Source of the DNA: Macrolepiota albuminosa
Lineage: Eukaryota > Basidiomycota > Agaricomycetes > Agaricales > Agaricaceae
DNA: 64,000 nucleotides
Assembly (NCBI GenBank): GCA_027475525.1
Contig: JAMWFC010000056.1
Span: forward strand, 682,001 to 746,000
Direction: 5' to 3'
Part shown: positions 46,269 to 60,626 of the stretch, one piece after another
Position numbering within the stretch: the first letter of the stretch is position 1
Layout: every line of letters begins with the position of its first letter
Made by a program: the position numbers and the translations under genes
The notes under the pieces: generated by a model
The model's input: the letters and a program-made list of their open reading frames with translations, nothing else
Told to the model about the DNA's origin: nothing
Database searches by the model: none

Positions 46269-48231
46269 ATGACCGCTCCCGCCCCACCGGACAGTGCTGT
46301 TAACTCCGATATGAGTGCCCCAGAAATCGAACTCGGTCGAGCTAAGTTAGAAATCGATGCTCCAAAAGCACCTGTAACCACTAACCTCTATATATGCGGT
46401 CGAACTACTAATACAAGTCGTGTAGGACCCTTTGAGAATTACGGAAATGGCTATCGAAGTCGCTGTTGAGCGTGCACGAGCCACTGAAGCTCTGAAGGCG
46501 CGTGATGCCACTGTTCAACGTCTGGTCGAAGCACATGAATCTATACGACAAAAATCAGCAACCATAGAGCTCCTTCAACGGAGTCTCAAGTCTAGAGTGG
46601 ATCCTTCTTTAACTTCAGATTCTTCGATGCCTGCAGATAGACAGGAATCATTCAAAACAAAGGAAGAAATTGCACGCCTCGAACGAACGATCGTTGAATT
46701 GCGAGTTGAGATTAGAACACTGAAAGAAAATGCTGCGAAATCAGTTGAAGTGTCACAGGCACTCTAAGTTCTGCTTTCGATTCCAAAGTTGATCTGACCT
46801 GCTTTCAGTTCAACATGGATCTTCGGGGATCTACTCCACAGTCAATACCTCAAAGATGTATCGAATCACCCGCGCCCTCTCTCTCTTTGCCAAATCCTGT
46901 AATGCCATCTGGCGTGGACCCGGCGTCTGACCCGTTCTCTGAACGAGTACAGGAACTTACTGTCGAGCGCTCTTTTGCTAATGAACCGTTTTCCTCTGAC
47001 AGCCGGCTTCTCACTATCCGTCCTCGGATGAGCCAGCTGATATGGTTGCTGCCCGGAACGCAGTTTTAGCAGACTTACCACTCCCCCAAGACGCGCCCGA
47101 GGAGACCCTCAGTCCTCTTAGCATTCCTCCTCCTTTGACAATCCAAGAATTTATCTCAACCTTGTCTGGAGTAAGTTTTCTGTCCTTTTCCAACACGGGA
47201 TGGCCTTAATGTCGCTTGCAGCCTCTTCGAACCTCGTGAGTACCGAAAAATTGACCTTACCTGATCGGTCCTCGGGATGGCCTTAATGTCGCTTGCAGCC
47301 TCTTCGAACCTCGTGAGTACCGAAAAATTGACCTTACCTGATCGGTCCTCCGAAAATTGTATAGTCTGAACCACTATCGTCTCTTTTATGCTACTACGAC
47401 GATGTGGTGCCCCGAGTGTGAGGAGCACGGTTACTTTTACACGCCCGCTTTCAAGTGTAGTACGAATCCCCGAGTTGCTACTGCTCATCGCTGGAGCCCC
47501 GTCGACGTTATTGGGCGCATGAACAAACAGACTGGTCTGTCATCGTTTCTTTTCGCAGTCCATTGATGCTAACTTGCAATACAGAATGTTTTTTCAACAA
47601 GGATGGGACTTGGTATTACGCTGGCATGTATACTGCCTTTCGTTTAGCCGACCTCACAACGAAGGAGTGGACTGCACTTCCCACAGAGGTCTGTCTTGCT
47701 GGTATTCTTTTCCAGCATTGTGACTTTGTTATCACTCCTTCCCCTTTTTTCATACATACTTTGTTGTTATTCACTGACTGACATAGACACGCTCGGCCCA
47801 TACAGGTAACCCAGCTCATAGTGAAAGAGACCATTGTCGCACGGAAAAACACCTCTCCGCAGAACGTCTATGAAGTGACGCAGCTCTACGCAGCCGGTGC
47901 ACTTAAAGTGGCCTGCGTTGCACTTCAATGTGTGGGATTCAATCATGGGATGTATAGAGCGCTTCTAGAGCAAGCACGCGTGTTCACGCAGAGCAAATGG
48001 ACTGCGACAGGGAAAGCGTCTCCTGTCCCTCAGAGTGTGCATGGTTTGGGAACAGGGTCCGTGTGGAATGTCAATGCAAACTTGGGTCCTGAGCCTTCGC
48101 TTGGGGGACCAGTGGGTGGGCAGGGGGATGTGGTGACCGGGATGATCGGGATGAATCTGGGACGTCGCAGCCAGAATGAGAATAGGAATGAGAATTTGCC
48201 TGCGCCGATCGGAGAAGGGAGGAAAAGGTGA
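46269..48231 (+). CDS. DUF6697-type basidiomycete protein with coiled coil
   Basis: Exons 46269-46373, 46426-46749, 46809-46946, 47003-47170, 47222-47235 (14-base microexon), 47365-47534, 47585-47688 and 47806-48231. A charged coiled coil (EVAVERARATEALKARD, KTKEEIARLERTIVELRVE) precedes the conserved domain: LNHYRLFYATTTMWCPE, then EEHGYFYTPAFKC.TNPRVATAHRW, NKDGTWYYAGMYTAFRL and LYAAGALKVACVALQCVGFN. I recognise this as the DUF6697 family of Agaricomycetes; biochemical role unknown. The 77-bp duplication at 47196 repeats the microexon (second copy 47299-47312); only one should be real. The exon 2 donor (GTGTCA at 46750) is weak. Confidence 0.8.
47196..47349. repeat. 77-bp exact tandem duplication (2 copies)
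   Basis: Copies at 47196-47272 and 47273-47349. It duplicates a complete 14-base microexon with its acceptor and donor in the DUF6697 gene. Confidence 0.97.
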
Positions 48232-48440
48232 TGGTGTCATGATGTCCTGTGGTGATCGTCTTGTTTGCTTTGTCGCTTGATATGTGGGTTCTGCTCGTGG
48301 ATCCTTCAATTTTTGTAATAGAGATAGACGGAATAATTTTGTTTTAGAGAACCGAGCTCTCAAGTGTTATACTGTACAGCCCATCAATCGAGCACATGTC
48401 CCGAGTATCCATCTCACTCATTCATTTGAGTACCGCAGCC

Positions 48441-49886
48441 TCAAAGCTTCGCTGCAGCCGTCCTACCCGCTGATCCGTACCGAGCTCCTCCGTCTAGGAG
48501 AGTGTGTGTTCCCGTGACATGAGCCGACGCCGGGGAGGCGAGGAAAAGTGCGACCCCGGCCATATCTTGAGGTGTGCCATATCGACCTATGGGTTTGCTG
48601 ATCAGTCAGAAGAACACACGCAGAATTTGAAGTTGACAGTACCTGTTGGTTGTCCTGCAGCAAATGCTTCCTTACCAGCGTTTTGGAAGCCAAACGCTGT
48701 CATCTTGCTTGGAAAGAGCCTGAAGTTTCATCAGCAACGTAGGAGAAGGACGTAGAGACAAAACCAACCCAGGCATAATGGCATTCACGCTGCAAAAGTC
48801 GAAGAACTTGTTAGTCAGATACACTGCAGTGAGACATGAAGTCCCTACGTTACATGTTGACGCCCAAGCTTCAGTGCCAGGACCGAGGTGAGGTGATTGA
48901 CTTGAAATTGTGATTATTGAACAGGTGAGGTCGTGAAATAGCTGGGGACCAACCTGCCGCTTTACTTGGTTGATCTGCAAAGAACGGGGTAAGTGTGGAG
49001 GAAGGTTAGTCATGCACAGAGGACGTACAACTCCATGTCCCGTTTCCATCTCTGCTGAGGGGGCCTTCGACTCGTGGGTCAGTCGCAGCTGTTGAAGAGA
49101 TGTTTATGACACGTCCGGGATCAAGGTTGTTGGCGTCCTTGGATAAGAGATCGGACAGGCTTCGCGGGTCATCATTGACTTCAGCTTACAGCCTGAGACA
49201 CGCGACTTACCCAGAGGTCACTATAGCGAAAATGAATGAGCGTGAAGCAGAAAGATTGACTTAAACATACTGTAAAATATGGCTTTGACGTTGACATTAA
49301 ATACATTGTCCCATCCCTTGTCTTCCGGGAAATCGTTGTATGGCCCACCCCATGTGATGCCTGAGTTGTTGACAAGAACATGTAGCTTGCTTTCCCGCTT
49401 CTTGAACTCTGCAATCAGGGCATCGCATCCTGCCTTTGACTGAGCGAGTCGACGTCATTATGGAACTTCAATACATAAGACCTCAGACGTACGTTCACGT
49501 TGGCCTGGATCCATTGCACTGGTATCGGGCATCCCTTGCTAATTTCTTCGACAGTCTGTTATTGAATTTGAGTATTCAAGCATCCGACCGCGCAAGAAGA
49601 CTCACCTCCTTCAATTGTTGTGCCTTGCGAGCGGCAATGTAAACCTTGGCGCCGTTCTGGGCAAACCCTGCAGCTATCATCTTTCCGATGCCTGACCCTC
49701 CACCAGTAACAAGAACTAAATAGGAAACACAATCTATAGTGAATACACGCAAGTCGCGAAGGCACGGAAGACGTTACAGACCGATCTTCCCCTTGACATT
49801 GAATAGAGAGCTGGCAGTGAGATCTGCGTATCCTTGTTGAGGTCGATGCTTTGCAGATAAGCTATATACATACCTGGTGCCGACAT
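48441..49886 (-). CDS. Short-chain dehydrogenase/reductase (SDR)
   Basis: Eleven exons on the minus strand: 49886-49874, 49823-49782, 49715-49606, 49555-49493, 49439-49271, 49184-49029, 48974-48954, 48900-48849, 48789-48769, 48719-48643 and 48586-48441; 289 residues, phases consistent. Classical SDR motifs: cofactor loop VTGGGSGIG, LVNNSGI (usual NNAG), catalytic Ser in NISSTAATD, YQPSK (catalytic Tyr and Lys), VTVNAIMPG, and the C-terminal VTGTHTLLDGG. It should be a soluble NAD(P)H-dependent oxidoreductase of the 3-oxoacyl-ACP-reductase-like group; the substrate cannot be told. One exon is only 13 bases and two are 21. It converges on the DUF6697 gene with 209 bases between stops. Confidence 0.9.
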
Positions 49887-51779
49887 TATGGCAAATACGT
49901 GTGATACAGGAGGAAAGAAGGATGGGTCGGAAGGTTAGTCAAATTTAGTCCAGATTTAAACATAAGTGGCATGGACAGCGGCTATTATACGGTTATGAAG
50001 GTGACCGGTTGAGCCGGGGATGATTCACACCCTCCGCAACAATCAGAAAATTCAGGTGTACGCAGGTACATAGATTCATACATCGACCAGCTACACATGA
50101 ATAAGTCTGTATAAGTAGTATAAGTAGAAGTCATGACATAATCTCCAAACAGACTTTTGATACAGTCAGAATGGTTGATCGGTGAGCAAATAACGCTATT
50201 TCAGTGTAGACCATAATCCATTTGGTTATTTGACACATCTCAAGGATTTAGGTATTGCGTCCATTCCTTGCGCATGATCGTTAGCGAGACCTGGTGACCA
50301 ATTCCTTGAGCCCAGACTAGGTAGAGCAGTTTATGCAGTTTATGATCGGAAGGTTGAATTGGTGACCACTTGGACCCCTGAGACTGAGATCGTCCGTAAA
50401 TCAATCAGGTTCGTTTCCGCCATAGGGATCAATTATTGAGTCGGATTCCTTTCTGCCGCTGCGACGCACCCCAGCCAAATAGACAAGCCGCCAAAGATTA
50501 TGCGAAGAGAGTTCTACATTACAAAAATACGTTAAACGATCACATTTAGATAGACCGCAGTTTACACACACGGCGTAGGATAGCAGCAGCCCCTACCCCC
50601 GCCTCTTAGCCCTGCATAGCGGCTTGCCGGCGGTATAAGCACAATTCATTCATTCATTCATTCCTTTCACTTGGGTCTGTGCTAACGATTGACTGTGGGT
50701 CCAATTACAATAATATTCATAAGAGATGTTTCTAAAAGGGGCAAAACCTGAAGATGATAGGCACTAATTACAAAGTTTTCATCAAGATGTGTCACCGAAC
50801 AAAAAAGGAATGCATACGGCTTCCTGCTGCTGAGCTTTCGTGTTTTTATGAGATCTTCCGAGAATCGACGTAATGTGTCGGCATCATGAGTTCCAGACGG
50901 TTACAGGCTCCAGTTTTTGATACTTTACATAGGTGGGACATACCCTTTGCCCCGATCCAAAAGTACTGCAAGTGCTCTTGAGGTCCTCCTAGTCTCTGTC
51001 AGTTTGTTGACCTATTTCAGAGTTTTTTTTTTTCCCGGAAGCTCGACAGAGTTATGTGTACTATCTCCGTGTGGTTAAGAGCCTTAAACAAAACAAAGAT
51101 CAGGTGGATCAATAAATGCTTGATAGACAAGTAGACGACGAATTACACCCGCATAGTAAGTGACGGATAGCAAGGTATATGTTGCACTGTGAGGATACTC
51201 CGGGATATAGAAAAAGTCGAGGTGAGATGCTTTATGGAGGCTTTCTGCAAGTGAAGTGTTGACTTGTGCTTCCTTTTCCAGCGGGCAGGGATGAACTAAC
51301 CCCGAAAGTCGCCTGGTTGTTAGTTGCTGATAGCTACCTGAAAGGTAACGCTCCTTAAAAAAAAGTGCAGTAGAATCTCGTTTACTAAAAGTCGGAATTT
51401 TAGTGTAATGTCGCACCGACTTCGCTGACACTCGGTCCTTCTTTCTGTCATTGAGTCATGGATTGGTACTCATATATAGTTTCATTTTGCCTCAGCAGTT
51501 GAACGGCGTCTAGTTTGTTTGTATTCTGAGTGGCATCCGGCGTTGCGCTGTGAATATAATCATTTAAAGCCTTTTGGTACCATGGGACAATTTATTTCAA
51601 TTTCATCTTATACACGATACAACATTTCATGGGCCTAACTAAGTAGACAGACAGAACTACTTTAGTTTGGCCTACAAGTACACAGAGGAAAAACCCAGCA
51701 ATGTTATCAGAGAATCTGTCCTCAATATCATATGACTTACATACTAGAAGTCAATGACAAGTGTTCGCAATACACCTCT
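49887..51779. other. Intergenic region with ATTC microsatellite
   Basis: (ATTC)5 at 50644-50663. Short frames only (minus 51431-51084, 115 residues, no motif). Nothing else recognised; the first few hundred bases are the SDR promoter region. Confidence 0.5.
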
Positions 51780-52642
51780 TCAGAAAGGAAGGAATTGTCC
51801 GATAACCCACCCAAAGGCTTTCTCATGAACAAAGAAAATGCCTTCGAGGAGATAACTGACGAGGGTATTCGCAACGTCAGTATCATGTGTGGCATTGATC
51901 GCGATTTCCTGCGTCTCTTGATTGACACCGATGACGAAGAGAGCGTCCTTGGGTTCGCCGATGATGGTAGCAGGAACATCGGATTTGATTTCCGAGGGCG
52001 TCTCTGCGCCAACTTGGTAAAGGACCGACGAGTAGTCGGGACGCTCGACGAGGCCCCACGGAGTGGTTTCGACGAGCAAGCGACCCGAGCGCGTAGGCTG
52101 AGAGTCTGCAACGGCCCCGGCCATTGAGTCCTTGGTGAGACTCGCGGGATCATTTGGATCGACTGTTGGAGCCAGCCCCGTGGGTTTGTCCTGCATATGA
52201 GGATGTGCATGATCGACTGTACTGACAGCTCTGTTGGTGTCGCGATTAGATGATAGGCTGCCCTGTCTCTCTGTGAGTTCCCAGAGAATTTCGAGGCGCG
52301 CCCCATCGCTATTGCTAAAGGTCGGTGTGAGGTGTGAAAAATGTGAGGATCATAGTAATATACACCTTGGGAAAGGGTGAGCTCCGTACATCTTGACAAG
52401 GCCCAAGAAGCCGTCCTCAATATTGGGATCGACATAGAAGGGTGCAACCTGGTGAGCGAATCAATGTAAAGGGCAGTATATGAAAAAGAAAGAAGTACCC
52501 TTTCTGTCTCAGAGGAATCGTACAACGTTGCGCGCCACTCCTCTGGAGGGTCAGGCGAGAGCAGGTTTAGAGCAGTCACAAGAAATCCCGTGTTAGCGGG
52601 GAGACCCCGAATATAAATCTTCTGCTTGACAGTGCCGACCAT
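51780..52642 (-). CDS. Conserved-looking protein of unknown function
   Basis: Three exons: 52642-52499, 52448-52366 and 52314-51780; 253 residues. The two introns have good GT-AG ends and keep the phase. The N terminus (KQKIYIRGLPANTGFLVTAL) is followed by an acidic, mixed alpha/beta-looking protein with SSVLYQVGAETPSEI and ALFVIGVNQETQEIA. There is no signal peptide, membrane segment or metal motif. I do not recognise the family. Support comes from the splice structure and codon-like composition against the non-coding neighbours. An upstream start cannot be excluded. Confidence 0.65.
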
Positions 52643-54360
52643 GTTCAGAGTGCTACAGTAGAGGAAGTGACCAAGGTAGTGAGGTATGCCTACGTTTTCG
52701 TTGGCTTATATAGAGAAATGAGTTGATGCGAGATATAATATACAGCCGACCTTCTCGTAGGTACAACGGCATCCTGGCACGTACAATGCCAAGAGTGGGG
52801 TATCGTGACAATCTGAAAGCGCACGGTGAAGATGTTGCAACATTCTGGACGAATACCTTCGTTACGAGATGTCCAATTCAAGTAGGCACAAAGAAGCTGA
52901 GGACGTACATCACCTCACCTCACGTCAAGCTATCGTATTGTGTTGATGACCCATTACTCTGAAGGTGTTCGTCCAAGAAGTGAGATTTCAAAAAAAAATG
53001 ATAGGAAGCCAACATCATAGGAAAACGGTGCGTATTGGTCGATGTATGTATTTACGTTTGACTCAATCGTAGATCCCCGTCTCGGGCGCGCATGTCTGAC
53101 GGTAGGTCACGTGTGACGACCGTGTGCCTTACCTCGTGCATATGAAACCGAATAACAACCAATTTGAGTCTTTTGTTCGTTAGCAATTGCGCCATGCCGA
53201 GGCAAATGGTACCACTGCTGTACTGCATTCACGTATCATTTATCTTGCTTTAAAAACTTCCTCAATCGCTTCTGTTGATTCTGTCAGATAGCGCTTTGAT
53301 GTTATGACTGATGATAAGGATGTCAAATAAGTGGTCTATACTATGCAATAATGCATTATGTCTTCAATCAATGTCATGGAATCAGTTTCAGAGCATTCTG
53401 TACGCATAAGGATAGATTATGCGATTTGCTGCTACGTCTGCCCTTGATATACACAGCCATAGTATAGTAATGTTTTAGCCTCTACAGCCATGGAGCATCC
53501 AAGCAACTCCATGGAACCGGTTTCTTGGATCATATGGTGTCTCTTACTAGGCTCTCCACGATTACCTACAGTACGGTTTTCTCCCTTGGTTCCATGCATT
53601 ATATCACCTCGACATCACTGATATATTGATCAGCTAACCTGCCATAGTACCGCTAGTATGGCAGGTTTGTAGACCTGGATAATGATGAACTTACCTAGCT
53701 ACTACCAATAAATGTTGAGTATAAGTAACGTAGACCTCGGTTTTTGCCGTGCGCCGCAGCGGCCCGTCCCGATTGATGACCCTATTTTGGCTCTGGAGAA
53801 TCATTTCAACGATTAACAAAACTTCGTATCAGGATTGGCGGCACCACAACTCTCTTGTGAGTGGGTGTACAAGCCGACATTGTCCAGTTGCAGTTAGACG
53901 TCCGTTTCTTTCCTGGGATATTGACGTAATACAGGTTATAGCACCCACGTATGCCGAACTACTCAGACCCGCTCTTATCTTGTCCGTCGCTAAGCCGTGG
54001 GTGAGGAGTCTCCTCTGCGTGTCAATTACCTCCGGTTCTCTTCCTTGGCTCCTCGGCGCATCGATTATCCCTGACCGATCGAACTGACATGGTTCGACCG
54101 AAGCCTTAGTGTAGACAGCGGTTCTCTGTTCTTATACGAATGATTCAGGTAATAAGAACAGTTTCCAAGGGTATAACTGGCACAGCGCAAAATTGTAGTT
54201 TTGTACTCATGAGTACAGATGAAACAATTTCATGTTCTATCTCCATTAATCTCAGATGAAATATTCGTACATTCACTACCGTTTACTACATACATGACGT
54301 TATTTTATTGAAGCTTTGCGTCTGCGGCAAAAGAAAACTTCTCTTGAAGCTCTCAATTCC
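52643..54360. other. Intergenic region, no gene recognised
   Basis: 1.7 kb between two minus-strand genes. Short frames without motifs (plus 53749-54087 the longest at 112 residues). It should contain the promoter of the 51780-52642 gene and the 3' UTR of the cellobiohydrolase. Confidence 0.5.
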
Positions 54361-56061
54361 TCAGAGGCACTGAGAATACCAATCATTTTGGTAAGTGCAG
54401 GTAGTGCCTGCGGTGCAGACAGTTGGACCGGTGTATCCAATACCAGCGCTACGAAATGATAATCAGTTGAAGACCTGACGACGAGAAGAAGAGAACTAAC
54501 CATTGTCCCCACTTGATTTGAGTGGCGGTTGAAGCGGGAGCATTCGAGGTAGTGGTCCGGGTCGTAGTAGAGGTGGTCGTGGTGGTCTTGCTCGTGGAGC
54601 CAGCAGAGGTGGTGCCTGTGACGGTGCCAGTGTAGGTCGATCCGATCTCACCGAAGCGGATGTTGGAGTAAGTGACGGAGGCATTTGGCGAGTTAGTTTC
54701 GACGTCGGAGGGGGCACCTGAGCTGGTAGAGCAAGTACCACGAGAAACACCAGGAGTAGAGGGGTCGGCGTCGGTGGGGTAGTCCGAGTCGAGCCAGAGC
54801 ATATTGACTGCGTGATCATCCCACACGCTCAGAACGAGCACCATCCCGTTTTTGAGAGCCTGGCCCATGCGCGTCAGACCACCCTTTGCCTGGAATTGAG
54901 TCTGGTCACCGAAGGCAGACTTCTGGGCATCGCAGAAATCTTCGGTTATGGAGTCGTAGGCGTCCATGCCGGGGATATTGACCTTCGAGTTCTGGATGAC
55001 GACACCGTTCTGGACATAAAGACGACGAATTTCGACGAGGTCTCCGCTGGTGGTTCCATCAGAGGAAACAAACTGAGTGACGACAGTGAACTTCTTGGTG
55101 GTATCGACGGTGAGGCCGGGACCGTAGAAGGTCTTGTCGCCCATACGGAAGGAATTGAAGTCGCAACCGTCGGGGTCACAAACGGTGTCATAGCGACCTT
55201 CTGTCCCACAATCGGTGCCCGTGCACATCTTGAGACCGGTTGCGGTGCAAGGATGGGGGGTAACAGCAGCAGAGATGGAGTTGGCCTCCCAGATATCCAT
55301 CTCGTTACAGCAGGCACCGCGGTTACCAGTACCAGAGTTGACATCGTTAGGAGAACCGGTCCAACCCTCGACGTTAGCCTATGAAAAGTTCAAGTCAGCG
55401 CTCGGATAATCCGCGAGAAAAAGACATTATGACAGACCTCGCCAGCAATAAACTTGAGATCGCGAGGGCACTGAGAGTCGCAGTAGCCAGTTCCGTACTT
55501 GGCACCAGCCTTATTGGTAGGATACTTGGCCATACCACCATCTGCGTCCATCTCCGAGAAGTAAAGAGCACCATTAAGACCGCAAGGAAGGTTGGAAACG
55601 TCGACATCAAATGTGAACTCCTGGCCGACGAGCTTAAACATCTCATACTGGGATTCAGAGTTGAGAAGGTAGAGCCGAGAGCCGACGTTCTTCTGAGCGG
55701 CCTGAGTGACAAACTTGAGAGTCAAAGCATCGCCATTGGTCGTGACACCATAGGTGCCGGAGTAGTCAGCACCTTCCAATGCGCAGTTGGAAGCGCAGGT
55801 AACGTCGTCAGGGCAGAGGGTGGAGTCCCAAGTGTTGCCGGTATAACAGTTAGTAGAGCTGCCAGACGCGGCAGAGTGAGTCCAGCGCCAGTTAGCGTCG
55901 ACTGTGACGGCACCATTGCTCTGCTGAACGCATCCGTTAGCCTTGGTGCACTTGTACCAGGGAAGTTTAGGGTGAGTCTCGGCTGTTAAGGTGCCAACCT
56001 GCTGAGCAGAGACGGTGATGGCGAGCAAGGAAAGAGCGATGAGAGCGGCTTTGGGAAACAT
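54361..56061 (-). CDS. cbh1: GH7 cellobiohydrolase with C-terminal CBM1
   Basis: Exons 56061-55438, 55378-54501 and 54448-54361; 529 residues. Signal peptide [19 protein letters not shown], mature start [12 protein letters not shown]. The GH7 catalytic domain carries the NEMDIWEAN motif with the nucleophile and acid/base Glu and the bridging Asp. The 10 family cysteine pairs look present ([18 protein letters not shown]). A Ser/Thr linker ([16 protein letters not shown]) leads to CBM1 ([18 protein letters not shown] ... WYSQCL). The enzyme releases cellobiose from chain ends of crystalline cellulose outside the cell. The last intron interrupts the first CBM1 cysteine codon. Length and linker fit CBHI. 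Probably induced on cellulose and repressed by sugar. Confidence 0.97.
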
Positions 56062-57428
56062 GGCGATCGTGGAGGTTGGAGTGTTCGACGGCTAAGATGT
56101 GTCGAGTTGAGGAATTCACAGAGCTCATAGGCCCATTTTATACCCAAGGACGACAATCGAAAGCGGAGAAATTCCGGGGCACTCCTAGAGCACATAGTAC
56201 GGCCTCGTCAACACCCCTGACGCTTGGGCGGAGTAATCGTCACGCAAACTGGGTGAATTACCTGTCATTAAGCGTTTAACACGACTCCGAAGAGTCTCCG
56301 TCGAATGGGCATGTAGGCTAAGCTCAACAATGACGTTGGTCCTTAGGTCTTTGAGTCGAGGATCAAACCAAGAGAAGAGATATATCTAGTTTCGCAACAT
56401 CACCATGACTTCTCAAGTGAAACAGAGGACTTACATGATTTCAAACGCATTTGTCATCCTTCAGAAGGTCTGCACAAGGCACGTTCATGGGTGGGCGCAT
56501 GACGCGCCGCGCGGGCGGTTTGTAGTCAAAACTCCGATAACATCACATCTAACCTCATCTGACGCGCCCCTGACCAGACAACAGCTTCCATGAAACGCTT
56601 CGGACAGCTCCAGGACCTTCAATAAAGTTGCCATTTCTCCGAAGGCAGATGGCTGCATCCACAAATCTCAGAACGGACTGGAAGAAATCATTTTGAATTT
56701 CGTAAAAACTGTCTTGTGACACTCCCGTCCACCTAGAACAGTAGCACAAAAAGCGAAACAGTCGGTCGCTGTAGCGAGAGCGCGTGTTACGGTGTCATCA
56801 CACTAGAGTTCTCAAGCTTCCGAAGGAACTGAGTCCTAGATTTGTGAGATGACTACTGTAACTATCGAGTACACTCTTTGTGTCCCGTCGGAGCTTACAC
56901 AAAGCGGTTATGCATAATCATATGAAAAGAAGGAGAGCGCAATGTGGTCACGGTCGTTACAGTCGCCGTCAGTCGCCGTACAAGGACGCTGACGAGATGA
57001 TATCCCTCCAAAACAAGCAGATCTTCATAGGATAGTCAGCCAATTCAAGCATCACTCACTTGCTTAGTTCCAATGGAAAAAAAAGAAACAAGTCTTGCGG
57101 ACTGCAAGGACCCAAAGCGACCTCTTAACACATCGGCAGCGAAAGAATTACAGGGTAATTGCCCTTGGCGTTGAATATCGTTGATATTCCATAAACGGAA
57201 TTGCTAGAGGGTGAGACTAAAGACAATCATGAGACACTGCCAGAACTCTTCTAAGTGACCGAGGCGCCTAAGCGCGAAGCCAAGTAAGTGGCTGTACCGA
57301 TACCGTGATTACAAGGGTGTCAGCGGTATGAGCAAACAACTGCAAATACAGAGTTCATCCAGAACCGTCACTACACACTCTTTTCTTTTATCGTGCGGTG
57401 CCCAGTAAAACCAATATATACTTTAAAG
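56062..57428. other. Shared upstream region of cellobiohydrolase and PRP4-like gene
   Basis: The two genes diverge here, so both promoters lie in it. Close to the cellobiohydrolase are a TATA box and a possible Cre1/CreA site. The central 800 bases have no gene. Confidence 0.6.
56136..56142 (-). promoter_or_regulatory. TATA box of the cellobiohydrolase gene
   Basis: TATAAAA on the minus strand, 75 bases upstream of the ATG at 56061. About 35 bases further upstream, CCGGGG (56175-56180) fits the SYGGRG carbon-repressor consensus; a single six-base match is weak evidence. Confidence 0.6.
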
Positions 57429-60155
<2,727 letters not shown>

Positions 60156-60626
60156 ATCAACTCGGGCGACTTGTGGCATGATGGATTACTTCCGATTCAG
60201 ACGTAGATTCAGGATTCGTTTGTTTGCTTCGCTCGCAGGTCATGGTCGTTTGAGTTTTCCCTTCTGTTCTTTTCATTCTTATTATCTGTAGTCCGATCCG
60301 CTCCGCGGACATACGAGAAAGACAAAGAATTCAATGCAAAATGTTCATCCCGTGTCGTATGTTCTCACGCATATGGTAATTGTTCGTGTCGTGTGTGTAG
60401 TCATGCGATACTCTTAGAGGGTATGTGTTCCCACCCGGTCGATGGAGATGCTCTCATGATAAAGAGAGCGGGACTTGAGTCGCATAGTCGCAGTGATTCT
60501 TTTTCTGTCCCACTTGTCTTTGCAAGACTTCCGACCACTGACTTACCTGAGATGACGACCAAACGTCTTCGAGGCCTATTAACACACTTTGGTGCTCGCA
60601 GTCCCGTGAAGGAGACAGACAGTCCC
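60156..60626. other. Intergenic and 5' region of the cyclase gene
   Basis: The frame is open upstream of 60627 (ATG codons at 60552 and 60459), so the cyclase start could be further left. The chosen start gives the usual N terminus of the family. Confidence 0.5.

Noticed and set aside
54812..55384. 190-residue plus-strand frame opposite the cellobiohydrolase
   Set aside because: Antisense shadow of a strongly biased GH7 coding exon; no start context or domain.
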